DNA of 64,000 nucleotides from Xanthobacteraceae bacterium (GCA_022841625.1 JALHRD010000029.1:1-64000); one strand, 5' to 3'; shown: positions 43,368 to 52,125, counted from the stretch's first letter. Made by a program: numbers and translations. Notes: generated from the letters alone by a model not told the origin.

Positions 43368-43898
43368 ATGAGCGTCGCCAGGCACCCCCGTCCGCCGGAA
43401 CTCGTCGGCATGCCGGTCGAGGAAATCATGAAGAAATTCGTCGGCCGCTACAGCGAAAAGCGCGCCGACTGGGCGGCGTTCGAGGACGCCAAGATCGAAG
43501 GATATAAACGTGCCCAGCATCGCTTCATCGGTGCCGGCGGCTCCGGCAAACACGACGATCCCACCGTAATCCCGGCGAAGAACTTCACGCTTTCGATTAT
43601 GTTCGTGCCACCGGGGCAGGGTAATGCCGCCCATACCCACGAAGTCGAGGAATGCTTCTTTGTGCTGCAGGGCCATCTCGACGTATTTCTCGAGGACGAG
43701 AGCGGCAAGCGCATCACCGCGCGGCTTGGTCCGTGGGAATGCATTTCATGCCCAGCGGGCGTGATCCATGGTTATCAGAACGACTCGCTTGAGCCGGTTT
43801 ATTTCCAGGTGATGCTCGGCCGCGCGCGGCCGGAGACCATGGGCTATGCCGACGATGAACTTTACAAACGCCGCGACGCGCATCTCAAAGCGGTGTGA
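43368..43898 (+). CDS. Cupin-domain protein
   Basis: 176 residues with one cupin. Motif 1 AAHTHEVEECFFVLQG supplies His-His-Glu and motif 2 CPAGVIHGYQND the last His, so a metal-binding cupin is likely (dioxygenase or isomerase type). ATG 43368 has AAGGAG at 43356-43361; the frame open upstream has no site. It follows the SBP gene at 42201 on the same strand by 75 nt and faces rpoH. Probably catabolic. Confidence 0.85.
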   Translation: MSVARHPRPPELVGMPVEEIMKKFVGRYSEKRADWAAFEDAKIEGYKRAQHRFIGAGGSGKHDDPTVIPAKNFTLSIMFVPPGQGNAAHTHEVEECFFVLQGHLDVFLEDESGKRITARLGPWECISCPAGVIHGYQNDSLEPVYFQVMLGRARPETMGYADDELYKRRDAHLKAV

Positions 43899-43943
43899 CG
43901 CGAGCGTTCTGTCACCGGGCCCTTGCTGTCTTGAAATGACAAT

Positions 43944-43973
43944 ACGGCGTCCCGGCTTTCGCGGGGACGCCGT
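43944..43973. terminator. Hairpin between convergent cupin and rpoH genes
   Basis: ACGGCGTCCC pairs fully with GGGACGCCGT around a 10-nt loop, in a 107-nt gap between two genes that converge. This is the usual site of a shared terminator. There is no clear T-run, so it may be a weak bidirectional terminator or a repeat. Confidence 0.55.
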
Positions 43974-44005
43974 TGACTTGTCCGGAAGCGCCGTGGGGTG
44001 TCCGG

Positions 44006-44914
44006 TCAGTGCGCCGGCATGGCTGCGGCCATCGGCGGCGATTCCATCGCCGCGATGCGATTTTTGACCGCCTTCTGCACCTTCTCAAAGGCCCGCACCT
44101 CGATCTGACGGACGCGCTCGCGCGAAACGCCAAATTCGGCGGCGAGATCTTCGAGCGTCATCGGGTCGTCGGCGAGGCGGCGCGCTTCAAAGATGCGTCG
44201 CTCGCGCTCGTTGAGCACGGTCAGCGAATCGGTGAGCGCGCGCCGGCGGTTGTCGGCCTCCTCGCTCTCGGCCATGCGGGTTTCTTGGTCGATCGCATCG
44301 TCCGCCAACCAGTCCTGCCATTCGCCGGCGTCGCCGTCGTCGCGAATGGGGGCGTTGAGCGACATGTCGCCGCTAAGACGGCGGTTCATGTCGATCACAT
44401 CCTGTTCGGTGACGCCGAGCCGTTTGGCAATGAGTTGGACTTGGTCCGGCCGCAGGTCGCCTTCTTCCAGCGCCGAGATTTTGCTCTTGGCCTTGCGCAG
44501 GTTGAAGAACAGCTTCTTCTGGTTCGCGGTCGTGCCCATTTTCACGAGCGACCACGAGCGCAAAATGTATTCCTGGATGGCGGCCTTGATCCACCACATC
44601 GCATAAGTCGCCAGGCGAAAGCCCTTGTCGGGCTCGAACCGTTTGACCGCCTGCATCAGGCCGACATTGCCTTCGGAAACGACCTCGGAGATCGGCAGGC
44701 CATAGCCGCGATAGCCCATGGCAATCTTGGCGACCAGGCGCAAATGGCTGGTGACCAGCCGATGCGCGGCGTCGCGGTCGCCGTGCTCGCGCCAGCGCTT
44801 GGCCAGCATGAATTCTTCCTGCGGCTCCAACATCGGGAACCGCCGGATCTCCTCGAGATAACGGGAAAGTCCTGATTCAGCCGTCAGGATCGGCATAGCA
44901 GCAGCATGGGCCAT
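44006..44914 (-). CDS. rpoH: RNA polymerase sigma-32 factor (heat-shock)
   Basis: 302 residues. Region 2 is conserved (SHLRLVAKIAMGYRG, EGNVGLMQAVKRFEPDKGFR, YAMWWIKAAIQEY), the RpoH box QKKLFFNLR (132-140) is present, and region 4 ends with ERERRIFEARRLADD and VSRERVRQIE. ATG 44914 is preceded by GGAGGG. The protein directs heat-shock and stress transcription and is degraded by FtsH in relatives. It is the only sigma gene in the window and is followed on the same strand side by rluD. Confidence 0.96.
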   Translation of the reverse strand: MAHAAAMPILTAESGLSRYLEEIRRFPMLEPQEEFMLAKRWREHGDRDAAHRLVTSHLRLVAKIAMGYRGYGLPISEVVSEGNVGLMQAVKRFEPDKGFRLATYAMWWIKAAIQEYILRSWSLVKMGTTANQKKLFFNLRKAKSKISALEEGDLRPDQVQLIAKRLGVTEQDVIDMNRRLSGDMSLNAPIRDDGDAGEWQDWLADDAIDQETRMAESEEADNRRRALTDSLTVLNERERRIFEARRLADDPMTLEDLAAEFGVSRERVRQIEVRAFEKVQKAVKNRIAAMESPPMAAAMPAH

Positions 44915-45118
44915 CAAGCGCCCTCCATAATATGCCCCCGATAGATCGGCGGGCAAAATCGGTGCCGACGCTCTTGAGCCACCGGCACCAACATGCAATC
45001 GCGATTGCGATCACAAGGGCATAATACACGATTAAAGGCGGCCAAAGGAAGACAATCCGAAGTCACGTCGCCGTGACCGGCCTGGATAAGCGTCAAATTA
45101 TTGATTTAGCAATATTTT

Positions 45119-46135
45119 TCAATTCTGTTCCGATGCAGGCGGGATGCCAAGCTGGGTCCGTAATCGGGCCAGATCGGCCGGCAGTTCCGAGCGGAATTCC
45201 ATGGTTTTGCCGGTAACGGGGTGTTCGATCGCCAGCAAATAAGCATGCAGGGCTTGCCGGCTCAGGGCTTCGAGTGCGGCGGCGGCATCGATGCTGAGAT
45301 GGGCGGATTTGGTCCGGAAGCCGGACCCGTAGAGCTGGTCCCCAATCAAAGGGTGGCCGGCATGCGCAAGATGCACGCGAATTTGATGGGTGCGGCCGGT
45401 TTCCAGCCGGCAGGCCAGGAGGCTCGCGATCGGCTTGCCGGATGGGCCCGGATAGCGCTCCAGAACCTCCCAATGGGTAATGGCTTCGCGCCCGCCCTCG
45501 CGGACGGCCATCTTGTCGCGCGCATGCGGGTGGCGGTCGATTGGCAGATTGATGGTGCCGCGCGGGCGGTCGGGTGTGCCCCAGACGAACGCAAGATAGC
45601 CCCGTCGCAGCGGTCCGGTGCGGCCATGGTCGGCGAATTGGGCGGAAAGCTTGGTATGGGCGCGGTCGGTCTTCGCCGCCACCATCAGGCCGGTGGTGTC
45701 CTTGTCGAGGCGATGCACGATGCCCGGCCGTCGCACGCCGCCGATACCTGAAAGACTGGCTCCGCAGTGGCCGATCAGCGCATTCACCAAGGTGCCCGTG
45801 GCGTTGCCGGCGGCCGGATGCACCACCATCCCGCGCGGCTTATCGATGATAATGATGTCATCATCCTCGAACTTGATGTTGAGCGGAATGTCTTCCGGCG
45901 CGGGTGTTGCGGACTCGGGCGGCGGCAGGGCAACGACGATGGCGTTGCCGGCGTTGACGCGTTGGCCCGGATCGCGGACTGTGCGGCCGTCGATGGTCAC
46001 TTCGCCGGCGAGGATCAAGGCTTTGAGCCGCGAGCGTGAAAGATCGGCAATTGCCGCGGCCAGCGCACGGTCAAGCCGCTCGCCGGCCTGGTTCGCGGCA
46101 ATGGTGACGGTTTCGGTACGATGATCAGCGGCCAT
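45119..46135 (-). CDS. rluD: RluD-family 23S rRNA pseudouridine synthase
   Basis: 338 residues. The N-terminal S4 RNA-binding domain (GERLDRALAAAIADLSRSR, then IDGRTVRDPGQRV) is followed by the synthase core with RPGIVHRLDKDTTGLMV, whose Asp is catalytic, and ETGRTHQIRVH. It modifies uridines in helix 69 of 23S rRNA by family function. The start at 46135 has no ribosome site; a GTG at 46183 extends into the next gene. It is divergent from the small membrane gene, with only 14 nt between start codons. Confidence 0.93.
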   Translation of the reverse strand: MAADHRTETVTIAANQAGERLDRALAAAIADLSRSRLKALILAGEVTIDGRTVRDPGQRVNAGNAIVVALPPPESATPAPEDIPLNIKFEDDDIIIIDKPRGMVVHPAAGNATGTLVNALIGHCGASLSGIGGVRRPGIVHRLDKDTTGLMVAAKTDRAHTKLSAQFADHGRTGPLRRGYLAFVWGTPDRPRGTINLPIDRHPHARDKMAVREGGREAITHWEVLERYPGPSGKPIASLLACRLETGRTHQIRVHLAHAGHPLIGDQLYGSGFRTKSAHLSIDAAAALEALSRQALHAYLLAIEHPVTGKTMEFRSELPADLARLRTQLGIPPASEQN

Positions 46136-46149
46136 CAGTATTTCGCAAC

Positions 46150-46491
46150 ATGAGCAATCCGCAGTCGGACGACCAAAAACCACTCGATCCTGAAACGGCG
46201 CGCATGGTCACGCGGGTCCGTTGGATGATGGCGATTTCGGCGCTCACCACCCTATTTGCCGTCGTCGCCGTCATTGGAGTCGTCAGCTACCGCCTTTTGC
46301 GCTCGGAGGGAAGCGTAACGGCGATCGATATGACCGCGATGCTGCCAAAAGGCGCGCGCATCGTCGCAACCGCCGTGGCCGAGGATCGTTTGGCGGTCAC
46401 GCTCGACGTTAACGGGATTGTCGAAATCCGCACCTTCGATCTGCGCAGCCTGAAGCAAACCGGGCGGCTTCGTTTCGCGACCGAGCCGTGA
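46150..46491 (+). CDS. Small membrane protein (DUF6476 type)
   Basis: 113 residues: a hydrophilic N terminus, one transmembrane helix at about 26-48 (WMMAISALTTLFAVVAVIGV) and a soluble tail starting SVTAIDMTAMLPKGARIVAT. I recall small proteins of this kind next to rluD across the Rhizobiales. Function unknown. No Shine-Dalgarno is visible before the ATG, and the gap to rluD is 14 nt, so the transcript may be leaderless. Confidence 0.8.
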   Translation: MSNPQSDDQKPLDPETARMVTRVRWMMAISALTTLFAVVAVIGVVSYRLLRSEGSVTAIDMTAMLPKGARIVATAVAEDRLAVTLDVNGIVEIRTFDLRSLKQTGRLRFATEP

Positions 46492-46586
46492 TTTTGAACC
46501 GTTGACACATTTGTGGCGTCTAACGAGGACTATGTCGCCCCGCGCGGCGATCGGCTCGCAATTTCTCATCCAAGCGGACATCAATT

Positions 46587-47846
46587 ATGACCGAGGCAAC
46601 CGTCCCGCCGATCCCGCATACCGACGGATCCAGCCCGGTTCTGTTCACGGGCGTCCGCGCCGATTTCCGGCGTCTGATCATGCGCGGTGCGGCGCTCGAA
46701 TTTATTACGCTGGGCTTTTATCGGTTCTGGCTTGCGACCGACATGCGCCGCCATTTGTGGTCGCATACCTCGGTCGGCGACGATGCGCCGGAATATACCG
46801 GCACCGCGAAGGAGCTGCTGATCGGGTTCCTGTTCGCGCTGGCCATTCTGGCGCCGCTTTACTTGGTCTACTTCCTGATCGGCATGGAAGCGGAACTGTG
46901 GCAAGCTTTTGCCAGCGTTCCGCTCGTCATCTTTTTCTATCTGTTCTATCAATTCGCCATCTATCGCGCGCGCCGTTACCGGCTCACGCGGACGGTCTGG
47001 CGTGGCGTGCGCTTCTGGATGACGGGCTCGGGCTGGTCCTATGCCTGGCGCGCGGGCCTTTGGATGTTGTGGTCGATCATAACCCTTGGGCTGGCCTTGC
47101 CGTGGGCGCAGGCGGCGCTGGAACGCTACAAGATGAAGCACAGTTTCTTTGGCGACCTTCCCGGTCGCTTCGAAGGCACGGGTGGCGGGCTGTTCAAGCA
47201 GGTCTGGTGGTTGTGGCTGGTGACGCTTCTGTTTGTCCTGGTTGTTGTGGGAGGCTCGGTGTTAGCCGCTCCCCCGGTGGCGGAATTGCTTGGCAAGCGA
47301 TTCGGGGTGTGGGTGTCCGCTGAGTTTTTGAACTTCGTCCCATTGATTGTTGTGCTCTATTTGGTGTGGTTGCCTTTTGGATTGGCAATCTACAAGGCGC
47401 TTGAATGGCGATGGTGGCTGTTCGGCATTCGCTTCGGCGATGTGCGGTTTGAGTCCGATCTATCCGCGGGCGCGCTCATCGGTCCGTTTTGGAAAGTGAT
47501 CGGTTGGAGCTTTTTGATTTTGTTCGGATTCGTCTTCTGGGCGTCAGCCGCGTTGTTCACTTTCCTCGCTGCCGCGGGTGGATTAAATGACTCGACCCCG
47601 GAAGTGTATGTGGCTGCGGCGCAAAATCCAATCTTCCTGGTCGTGGGGCTAGTCGGCTATGTCATTGCTGCGCTTGCGGTGGGCGTTGTGGTGCGGCTCT
47701 ATCTTCGGCGCGACGTGTGGGCGCGCGTTGTGGGGTCGGCGACTGTTTACAATCTGTCGGCGGTTGACAGTGTCGTGGCGCGCGGACAGGCAGCCAATGC
47801 GCTGGGCGAGGGCTTTGCCGACGGACTGGATGTCGGCGGGATCTAG
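46587..47846 (+). CDS. YjgN-family membrane protein (DUF898)
   Basis: 419 residues with about nine to ten transmembrane segments. The family pattern is LFTGVRADFRRLIMRGAALE, then TLGFYRFWLATDMRRHLW, then a second half with related motifs (GLALPWAQAALERYKM; FWKVIGWSFLIL). The two related halves are usual for DUF898. It is followed by an M48 peptidase gene (32 nt), a pairing that recurs in Proteobacteria as I recall. Role unknown, probably envelope-related. Confidence 0.88.
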   Translation: MTEATVPPIPHTDGSSPVLFTGVRADFRRLIMRGAALEFITLGFYRFWLATDMRRHLWSHTSVGDDAPEYTGTAKELLIGFLFALAILAPLYLVYFLIGMEAELWQAFASVPLVIFFYLFYQFAIYRARRYRLTRTVWRGVRFWMTGSGWSYAWRAGLWMLWSIITLGLALPWAQAALERYKMKHSFFGDLPGRFEGTGGGLFKQVWWLWLVTLLFVLVVVGGSVLAAPPVAELLGKRFGVWVSAEFLNFVPLIVVLYLVWLPFGLAIYKALEWRWWLFGIRFGDVRFESDLSAGALIGPFWKVIGWSFLILFGFVFWASAALFTFLAAAGGLNDSTPEVYVAAAQNPIFLVVGLVGYVIAALAVGVVVRLYLRRDVWARVVGSATVYNLSAVDSVVARGQAANALGEGFADGLDVGGI

Positions 47847-47878
47847 CGCCATGCGGCGGTCGCGGTTGGCGCATTGCG

Positions 47879-48991
47879 ATGATAGAATCGTTGAGCATGA
47901 CGACCATACCGGACCTGCAAGAAGGCCCCGCCGGCTATTTTGACGGCGCCTCCGGCCGCCGGCGCCAAGTGACGCTGCGGCTGCGATCGACACTTGAAGT
48001 CGTCGCGGACGGCGCGGTGGTGGCGACTTGGCGGCTTGAAAATATCCGCCGCGCCGATGGCCCGGCAGGTCGCCTTCGGCTGGGCTGCATATCGGCCGTG
48101 CCGCTGGCGCGCCTCGAAATCGATGACGCGGCCATGATTGCGGCTTTGATTGCGCGTTGTCATGCCCTCGATGCCGATCGTGGCGGGGCGGGGCAGACCG
48201 GGCGCATTGTGTTCTGGTCGCTGGCGGCCGCCTGCTCGATTGTCGTGCTGGCGGTCTATGGCATTCCGTTTGCCGCCGATCGCCTTGCGCCGCTGGTGCC
48301 GCGCGCGGTCGAGCAGCGTCTGGGACAGGCGGTCGATGGGCAGGTTCGCATCCTGTTTGACGCCAAGACCTGCGATGCCTCCGAAGGCCAGGCGGCATTG
48401 CGGGCCATGGTCGAAAAGATCAGGATCGCGGGCGGGATCGAGCATCCGATCGATGCGCAGGTGCTATCGAGTGCGATCCCCAACGCCATCGCGTTGCCGG
48501 GAGGTAAGGTCTATCTGTTCGACGGTTTGCTGCAGAAGGCGCAAAGCCCCGACGAGATTGCCGGCGTTCTCGCGCATGAACTGGGCCATGAGCATCACCG
48601 TCACATCATGCGCGCGCTCATTCACAATGGCGGCACGTCGTTTCTGGTCGGTCTCTTGTTTGGTGACATCACGGGCGCCGGCGCCGTCATCTTTGCCACG
48701 CGTTCGGTCTTGCAGGCGTCGCATTCGCGCGAGGCGGAGCAGGAGGCCGATGCGTTTGCGTTCGAGGCGATGCGGCGGCTTGGACGTTCGCCGGTCCCAA
48801 TGGCCGCGCTGATATTTCGGATCACTGGCGCGGAGGGCAAGGGGATCGGTGGCTTTACCATCCTCAACAGCCATCCGCTGACGGAAGATCGCCTGGCGGC
48901 GGCCAAGAAGCAGGATCGCCCGAACAGCGGTCCGGAGATTCTGTCGGCGGCCGAGTGGCGGGCGCTGCAATCGATTTGCAAGGAAAATTGA
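47879..48991 (+). CDS. M48-family zinc metallopeptidase
   Basis: 370 residues. A beta-rich N-terminal domain (15-100) is followed by a transmembrane helix at about 109-128 and the M48 domain. The zinc site is HELGHEHH (233-240, Glu234 catalytic), with the third ligand Glu in SREAEQEADAF. NAIALPGGKVYLFDGLL is the family substrate strand. It may degrade misfolded membrane or periplasmic proteins like HtpX/BepA/LoiP. Two ATGs (47879, 47897) are equally possible. It follows the YjgN gene. Confidence 0.9.
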   Translation: MIESLSMTTIPDLQEGPAGYFDGASGRRRQVTLRLRSTLEVVADGAVVATWRLENIRRADGPAGRLRLGCISAVPLARLEIDDAAMIAALIARCHALDADRGGAGQTGRIVFWSLAAACSIVVLAVYGIPFAADRLAPLVPRAVEQRLGQAVDGQVRILFDAKTCDASEGQAALRAMVEKIRIAGGIEHPIDAQVLSSAIPNAIALPGGKVYLFDGLLQKAQSPDEIAGVLAHELGHEHHRHIMRALIHNGGTSFLVGLLFGDITGAGAVIFATRSVLQASHSREAEQEADAFAFEAMRRLGRSPVPMAALIFRITGAEGKGIGGFTILNSHPLTEDRLAAAKKQDRPNSGPEILSAAEWRALQSICKEN

Positions 48992-48993
48992 AA

Positions 48994-49068
48994 CTTGTGG
49001 AGTGGATTTGACATTCGCTACCCCTTTGCGGCTTGCGCGGGATGCGAATGTAAGAATCGGACCACTGG
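48994..49068. repeat. Large palindromic element F, chimeric arms
   Basis: The left arm GTGGAGTGGATTTGACATTCGC matches one arm of element B, and the right arm GCGAATGTAAGAATCGGACCAC matches an arm of element A. Pairing is therefore imperfect. Neither arm carries the trinucleotide bulge. It lies in the 81-nt gap between two convergent genes (M48 peptidase and RidA-like). Confidence 0.85.
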
Positions 49069-49072
49069 CGGC

Positions 49073-49756
49073 CTATCGTTTCGCTGTAATCTCAATCTCG
49101 ATCAGCTTGCCCGGTCGCGAATAGCCATCGACTTGTTCGACCTCGCAATTGTCGAGCGGCACGGATCCAATCGCGGCGATGCCGTCGAGCAGCGCGCTTG
49201 GATCCTCGCTCCGATGCAGGAAGAACGCCGCATGGACAACATTGTTCCAATCGCAGCCGGTTTCCGCCAGCAGCGCGCCGGCGCGGGCCAGCACATCGGT
49301 GTATTGCTCGCGCAGCGTCGGCAGCGTTTCGCAGGTCATGCCGGCGAGAAAGACCATCGGGCCCCAGGTGAGATGGCGGATGTAGGGCTGCGCTGGCGCA
49401 TGTTCGCTGACCTGGCGGTTGCCGATCGCCGGCGCCGCCATGGCCAAGAGATCAAGCCCGACATCGGCCGCGGAAGCGAAATAGGCCGGCGCGATGTAGC
49501 TTGAGGTGGCGGCGCGGGCGGCCCCCTCAAACAGCTTGCCGCGGACGGCGCTGACCACGTCGCGCGCCTCGCGGCTGCGGCCGAATACGCGCGTGCGCAC
49601 CACGTTGCGATCGAGCGCAAGGCCGTGTGTCGCCAGCGCCGCGGCGGCGCGTTCGAATAGGGCCTGCGACTGGCGTTCGATGGTTGGCCCGGCGCCGGCC
49701 TCAAGCGCGAGCGAAACCAGGCGCTGCCCCATGAAGTTAATGGTCTTCTGTCGCAT
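49073..49756 (-). CDS. RidA/YjgF-superfamily protein with two domains
   Basis: 227 residues that appear to be two YjgF-like units in tandem: the first about 20-115 (QALFERAAAALATHGLALDRNVV, then SSYIAPAYFASA), the second about 128-227 (LTWGPMVFLAGMTCETLP, then DWNNVVHAAFFLHRSED). RidA proteins hydrolyse reactive enamine/imine intermediates, but the usual catalytic Arg context is not obvious in either half. It is alone between element F and the tRNA gene. Function by fold only. Confidence 0.78.
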   Translation of the reverse strand: MRQKTINFMGQRLVSLALEAGAGPTIERQSQALFERAAAALATHGLALDRNVVRTRVFGRSREARDVVSAVRGKLFEGAARAATSSYIAPAYFASAADVGLDLLAMAAPAIGNRQVSEHAPAQPYIRHLTWGPMVFLAGMTCETLPTLREQYTDVLARAGALLAETGCDWNNVVHAAFFLHRSEDPSALLDGIAAIGSVPLDNCEVEQVDGYSRPGKLIEIEITAKR

Positions 49757-49897
49757 GGTGCGGCTCCCCAGTTCACCATCATCGCGGCAAGGTTGGTCAC
49801 TCGGTCACAATGCTAGCGTCAATACCGGCTGGCTGCCACCGGCGCCTCTGGCGACGCGCTTGCGCCGCCGCGCGTTCGGGGTTATTTCGAAGGCGAC

Positions 49898-49973
49898 GCT
49901 CCCTTCGTCTAGCGGTCTAGGACGCGGCCCTCTCAAGGCTGAAACAGGGGTTCGATTCCCCTAGGGAGCGCCA
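49898..49973 (+). tRNA. tRNA-Glu (anticodon CUC)
   Basis: A full 76-nt cloverleaf. The acceptor GCTCCCT pairs with AGGGAGC, followed by discriminator G and an encoded CCA. The anticodon stem CGGCC/GGCTG (one G-U) carries the loop CTCTCAA with anticodon CTC at 49932-49934, and the T-loop is GGTTCGATTCC. Such tRNA genes are common integration sites, but no integrase or duplicated 3' end was seen nearby. Confidence 0.96.
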
Positions 49974-50079
49974 AGGCTTCATTGGCGCGATATGGCGTCA
50001 TTAACGCGATAATGTCTTAAACGGTTCGCCAGCGCCGTTAGCTGCGTCGGGGGCTCAGCGGGCTGTGATTAGGCTAAAA

Positions 50080-51024
50080 TCACTTTTTTTCTTGATGCAT
50101 TGCCGCGTGCAATGACGACTGACCGGAATCTTCCAATGAATGGATGATGTGCTCGGCCAGCAGCTCTGCCGCGCGCGAGAGCTTGCCTGGCGCCCGATAG
50201 AGCGCGATTTCGGTGTCCGGCAATTGCGGCAATCCGTGTTCCGTACCCAATAATTTGAAACCGGTTGGCACCATGTCCTTCGAGAGCACGGTAACGCCCA
50301 GGCCTGCCCGTACTGCCGCCTGCAGGCCCTCACTGCTGAGGCTGGTGTAGACGATGCGCCAATCGCGCTTGGCCGCCTGCAGGCCCGCCAGGGCCCGCTT
50401 ACGATAGATGTCCGGGGCCGGCGCAAGCGCTAGTGGAACGGGCTGCGTCGGGTCCAGCACAAGCGGGTGGCCGCCGACCCAGACCAGCACGTCGCGCCAA
50501 ACCGCAATGCCGCCGCCCGGGCCCATTGGTTCGCGTTTAACAAGAACCAAGTCGTATTCGCCCTTGGAGAAGCCATCGAGCAAGTTAAAGCTAAAGTTGC
50601 AGTTCACATCGAGGGTCACGCGCGGATGGGTGCGTGCAAAGCGCGCCAATACGTCAGGCAGATAGATGGTCGCAAAATCTTCCGGTGTTCCGAGGCGGAT
50701 AGTTCCTTCGACCTCGGGTTCCAGAAACCGCGCTCGAGCTTCGTCGGCAATGTGCAAGATTTGGCGCGCATAAATAAGCAGCACTTCGCCGTCCGGCGTT
50801 AACATGAGATCGCGGCCGTTGCGTTCGAACACCGATCGGCCGAGACCTTCTTCCAGCTTCTTGATCTGCAGGCTAACGGTGGATTGCGTTCGGCCGATTC
50901 GCTCGCCGGCCCGTGTGAAGCCGGAATTGTCCACGACGGCAATGAAGGTCCTCAGAAGATCGAAGTCAAATGGCGGAAGATGGTCGCTCAACTTGGATAT
51001 CCGGCTACGGTTACGTGAGTGCAA
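50080..51024 (-). CDS. LysR-family transcriptional regulator
   Basis: 314 residues. The N-terminal winged helix-turn-helix is LLRTFIAVVDNSGFTRAGER then TQSTVSLQIKKLEEGLG (about residues 23-66), followed by the periplasmic-binding-type effector domain (IRLGTPEDFATIYLPDVLA, LDGFSKGEYDLVLVKRE). It would control a neighbouring or distant operon in response to a small ligand; no divergent target gene is adjacent, as the next gene (DUF533) is on the same strand. The first Met is followed by a basic stretch, and the start could be later. Confidence 0.92.
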   Translation of the reverse strand: MHSRNRSRISKLSDHLPPFDFDLLRTFIAVVDNSGFTRAGERIGRTQSTVSLQIKKLEEGLGRSVFERNGRDLMLTPDGEVLLIYARQILHIADEARARFLEPEVEGTIRLGTPEDFATIYLPDVLARFARTHPRVTLDVNCNFSFNLLDGFSKGEYDLVLVKREPMGPGGGIAVWRDVLVWVGGHPLVLDPTQPVPLALAPAPDIYRKRALAGLQAAKRDWRIVYTSLSSEGLQAAVRAGLGVTVLSKDMVPTGFKLLGTEHGLPQLPDTEIALYRAPGKLSRAAELLAEHIIHSLEDSGQSSLHAAMHQEKK

Positions 51025-51230
51025 GAAACATTTTCACACATGGCAATTCAAGTCCAGCGCGCCGTCGTCTTCCGCATCGTCTTTGTCGATCGAGTTTGGG
51101 ATCAGGCAGGCTCGGTCGTCGCGGGTAGCGTTAGCTGCGCCGCCAGTAAGACGCCAATTGATACCCCCAATGAGAGGTATTGACGTTTCTGAACATCGAT
51201 TTCGTCCGATATTCAGGACTCAGATCACGG

Positions 51231-51258
51231 GCCTCGGCTGGCGAAAACCAGCCGAGGC
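51231..51258. terminator. Perfect 11-bp hairpin downstream of the DUF533 gene
   Basis: GCCTCGGCTGG pairs with CCAGCCGAGGC around CGAAAA, 27 nt beyond the DUF533 stop on the minus strand and in front of the LysR gene. The stem is strong but lacks a T-tract after it. It is a likely terminator or mRNA end for the DUF533 gene. The rest of the 261-nt gap (51025-51285) shows nothing else. Confidence 0.6.
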
Positions 51259-51285
51259 TCGGATGTTGAGGGTCATAGCGGCAGC

Positions 51286-52125
51286 TTAAGCGGTGCGTGC
51301 CTTTTGTTGAGTTGCGCCAATGGAATCGAGATGCGCCCTGAGACCAGGCTCCAGGTTCAAGGCGGCTGCCAACCGGTCGAGCCACTCGCGCTCGATCGGC
51401 GAGTCAGGTTCGATCGCCAGCCGCGCCGCTGTGTATACCTCGGCACACAATGCTGGGGTCGTTGCCGCGGAAGCCAGCTCTTCGATGCTGCTCGGTTTTG
51501 CGAACACGCTTTCAATAATATTTCGCTCCTCAACGGTCATGCCGCTGGAGAGAATCTGCGTGCGTATCCTCTGGTGCTCGGAGGGATCGAGGCGGCCATC
51601 GGCAGCGGCAGCCGCGACCATGGACTTCAGCAGCAATAATGCGACTTTGTCCGATTGGTCCGGCGGGGGGATAAACGCGTCGATGCCGGGCGCTTGCGGC
51701 TGCGCACCGTTAGTCTTTTGCCAGGGGGTATCGTTCAATAGATCGCGTACGCGTTGCGGCACGATCGGTTGGCCGCTGCGGTAATTCTGGTAGGCCTTGT
51801 AGGCGAGGCCGCCAATCGCGGCGACCGCGCCAACTTGCAACGCGGTACCGGCCATTTCGCGCAGACGCTTGGATCCGAACATGATCCCGGCGAGACCGCC
51901 TGCAGCTGCGCCGAGGCCAAGTGCGCCGGCATGTCCAAGTATTCCGCCGCCGGGCGTCGGTGCGGCGTTCGTCCAACCTGCCGTGGGCGAAGCATGCGCC
52001 GATTGCTCCGCATTGCCGTCTTGTTGGTTCGGGTGCTGGCGGCCGAATTGGTTGCCGTTGTTCAAGTCCGCGGCGCCGACTTGATTGCCAACCACCTGCG
52101 TCAGAATTTGATCCAAGTTGATCAT
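51286..52125 (-). CDS. DUF533 / TerB-like membrane-associated protein
   Basis: 279 residues. The N-terminal Gln/Asn-rich stretch is followed by a Gly-Ala-rich transmembrane region (about 65-110, GAAAGGLAGIMFGSKRLREM, AVAAIGGLAYKAYQNY) and a helical TerB/YebE-like domain (LLLLKSMVAAAAADGRLDPS, then IEREWLDRLAAAL). ATG 52125 has GGAG at 52132-52135, so the earlier ATG at 52137 is less likely. A role in envelope stress is suggested by YebE relatives, not shown here. Divergent from the isocitrate dehydrogenase gene. Confidence 0.85.
   Translation of the reverse strand: MINLDQILTQVVGNQVGAADLNNGNQFGRQHPNQQDGNAEQSAHASPTAGWTNAAPTPGGGILGHAGALGLGAAAGGLAGIMFGSKRLREMAGTALQVGAVAAIGGLAYKAYQNYRSGQPIVPQRVRDLLNDTPWQKTNGAQPQAPGIDAFIPPPDQSDKVALLLLKSMVAAAAADGRLDPSEHQRIRTQILSSGMTVEERNIIESVFAKPSSIEELASAATTPALCAEVYTAARLAIEPDSPIEREWLDRLAAALNLEPGLRAHLDSIGATQQKARTA

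Noticed and set aside
46502-46535. TTGACA-like -35 box before the YjgN gene
   Set aside because: No -10 hexamer at the correct distance; the best candidate is only ACTATG-like. Too weak to list as a promoter.
49898-50080. Integration site at the tRNA-Glu gene
   Set aside because: No duplicated tRNA 3' end, integrase or mobility gene is visible on either side.
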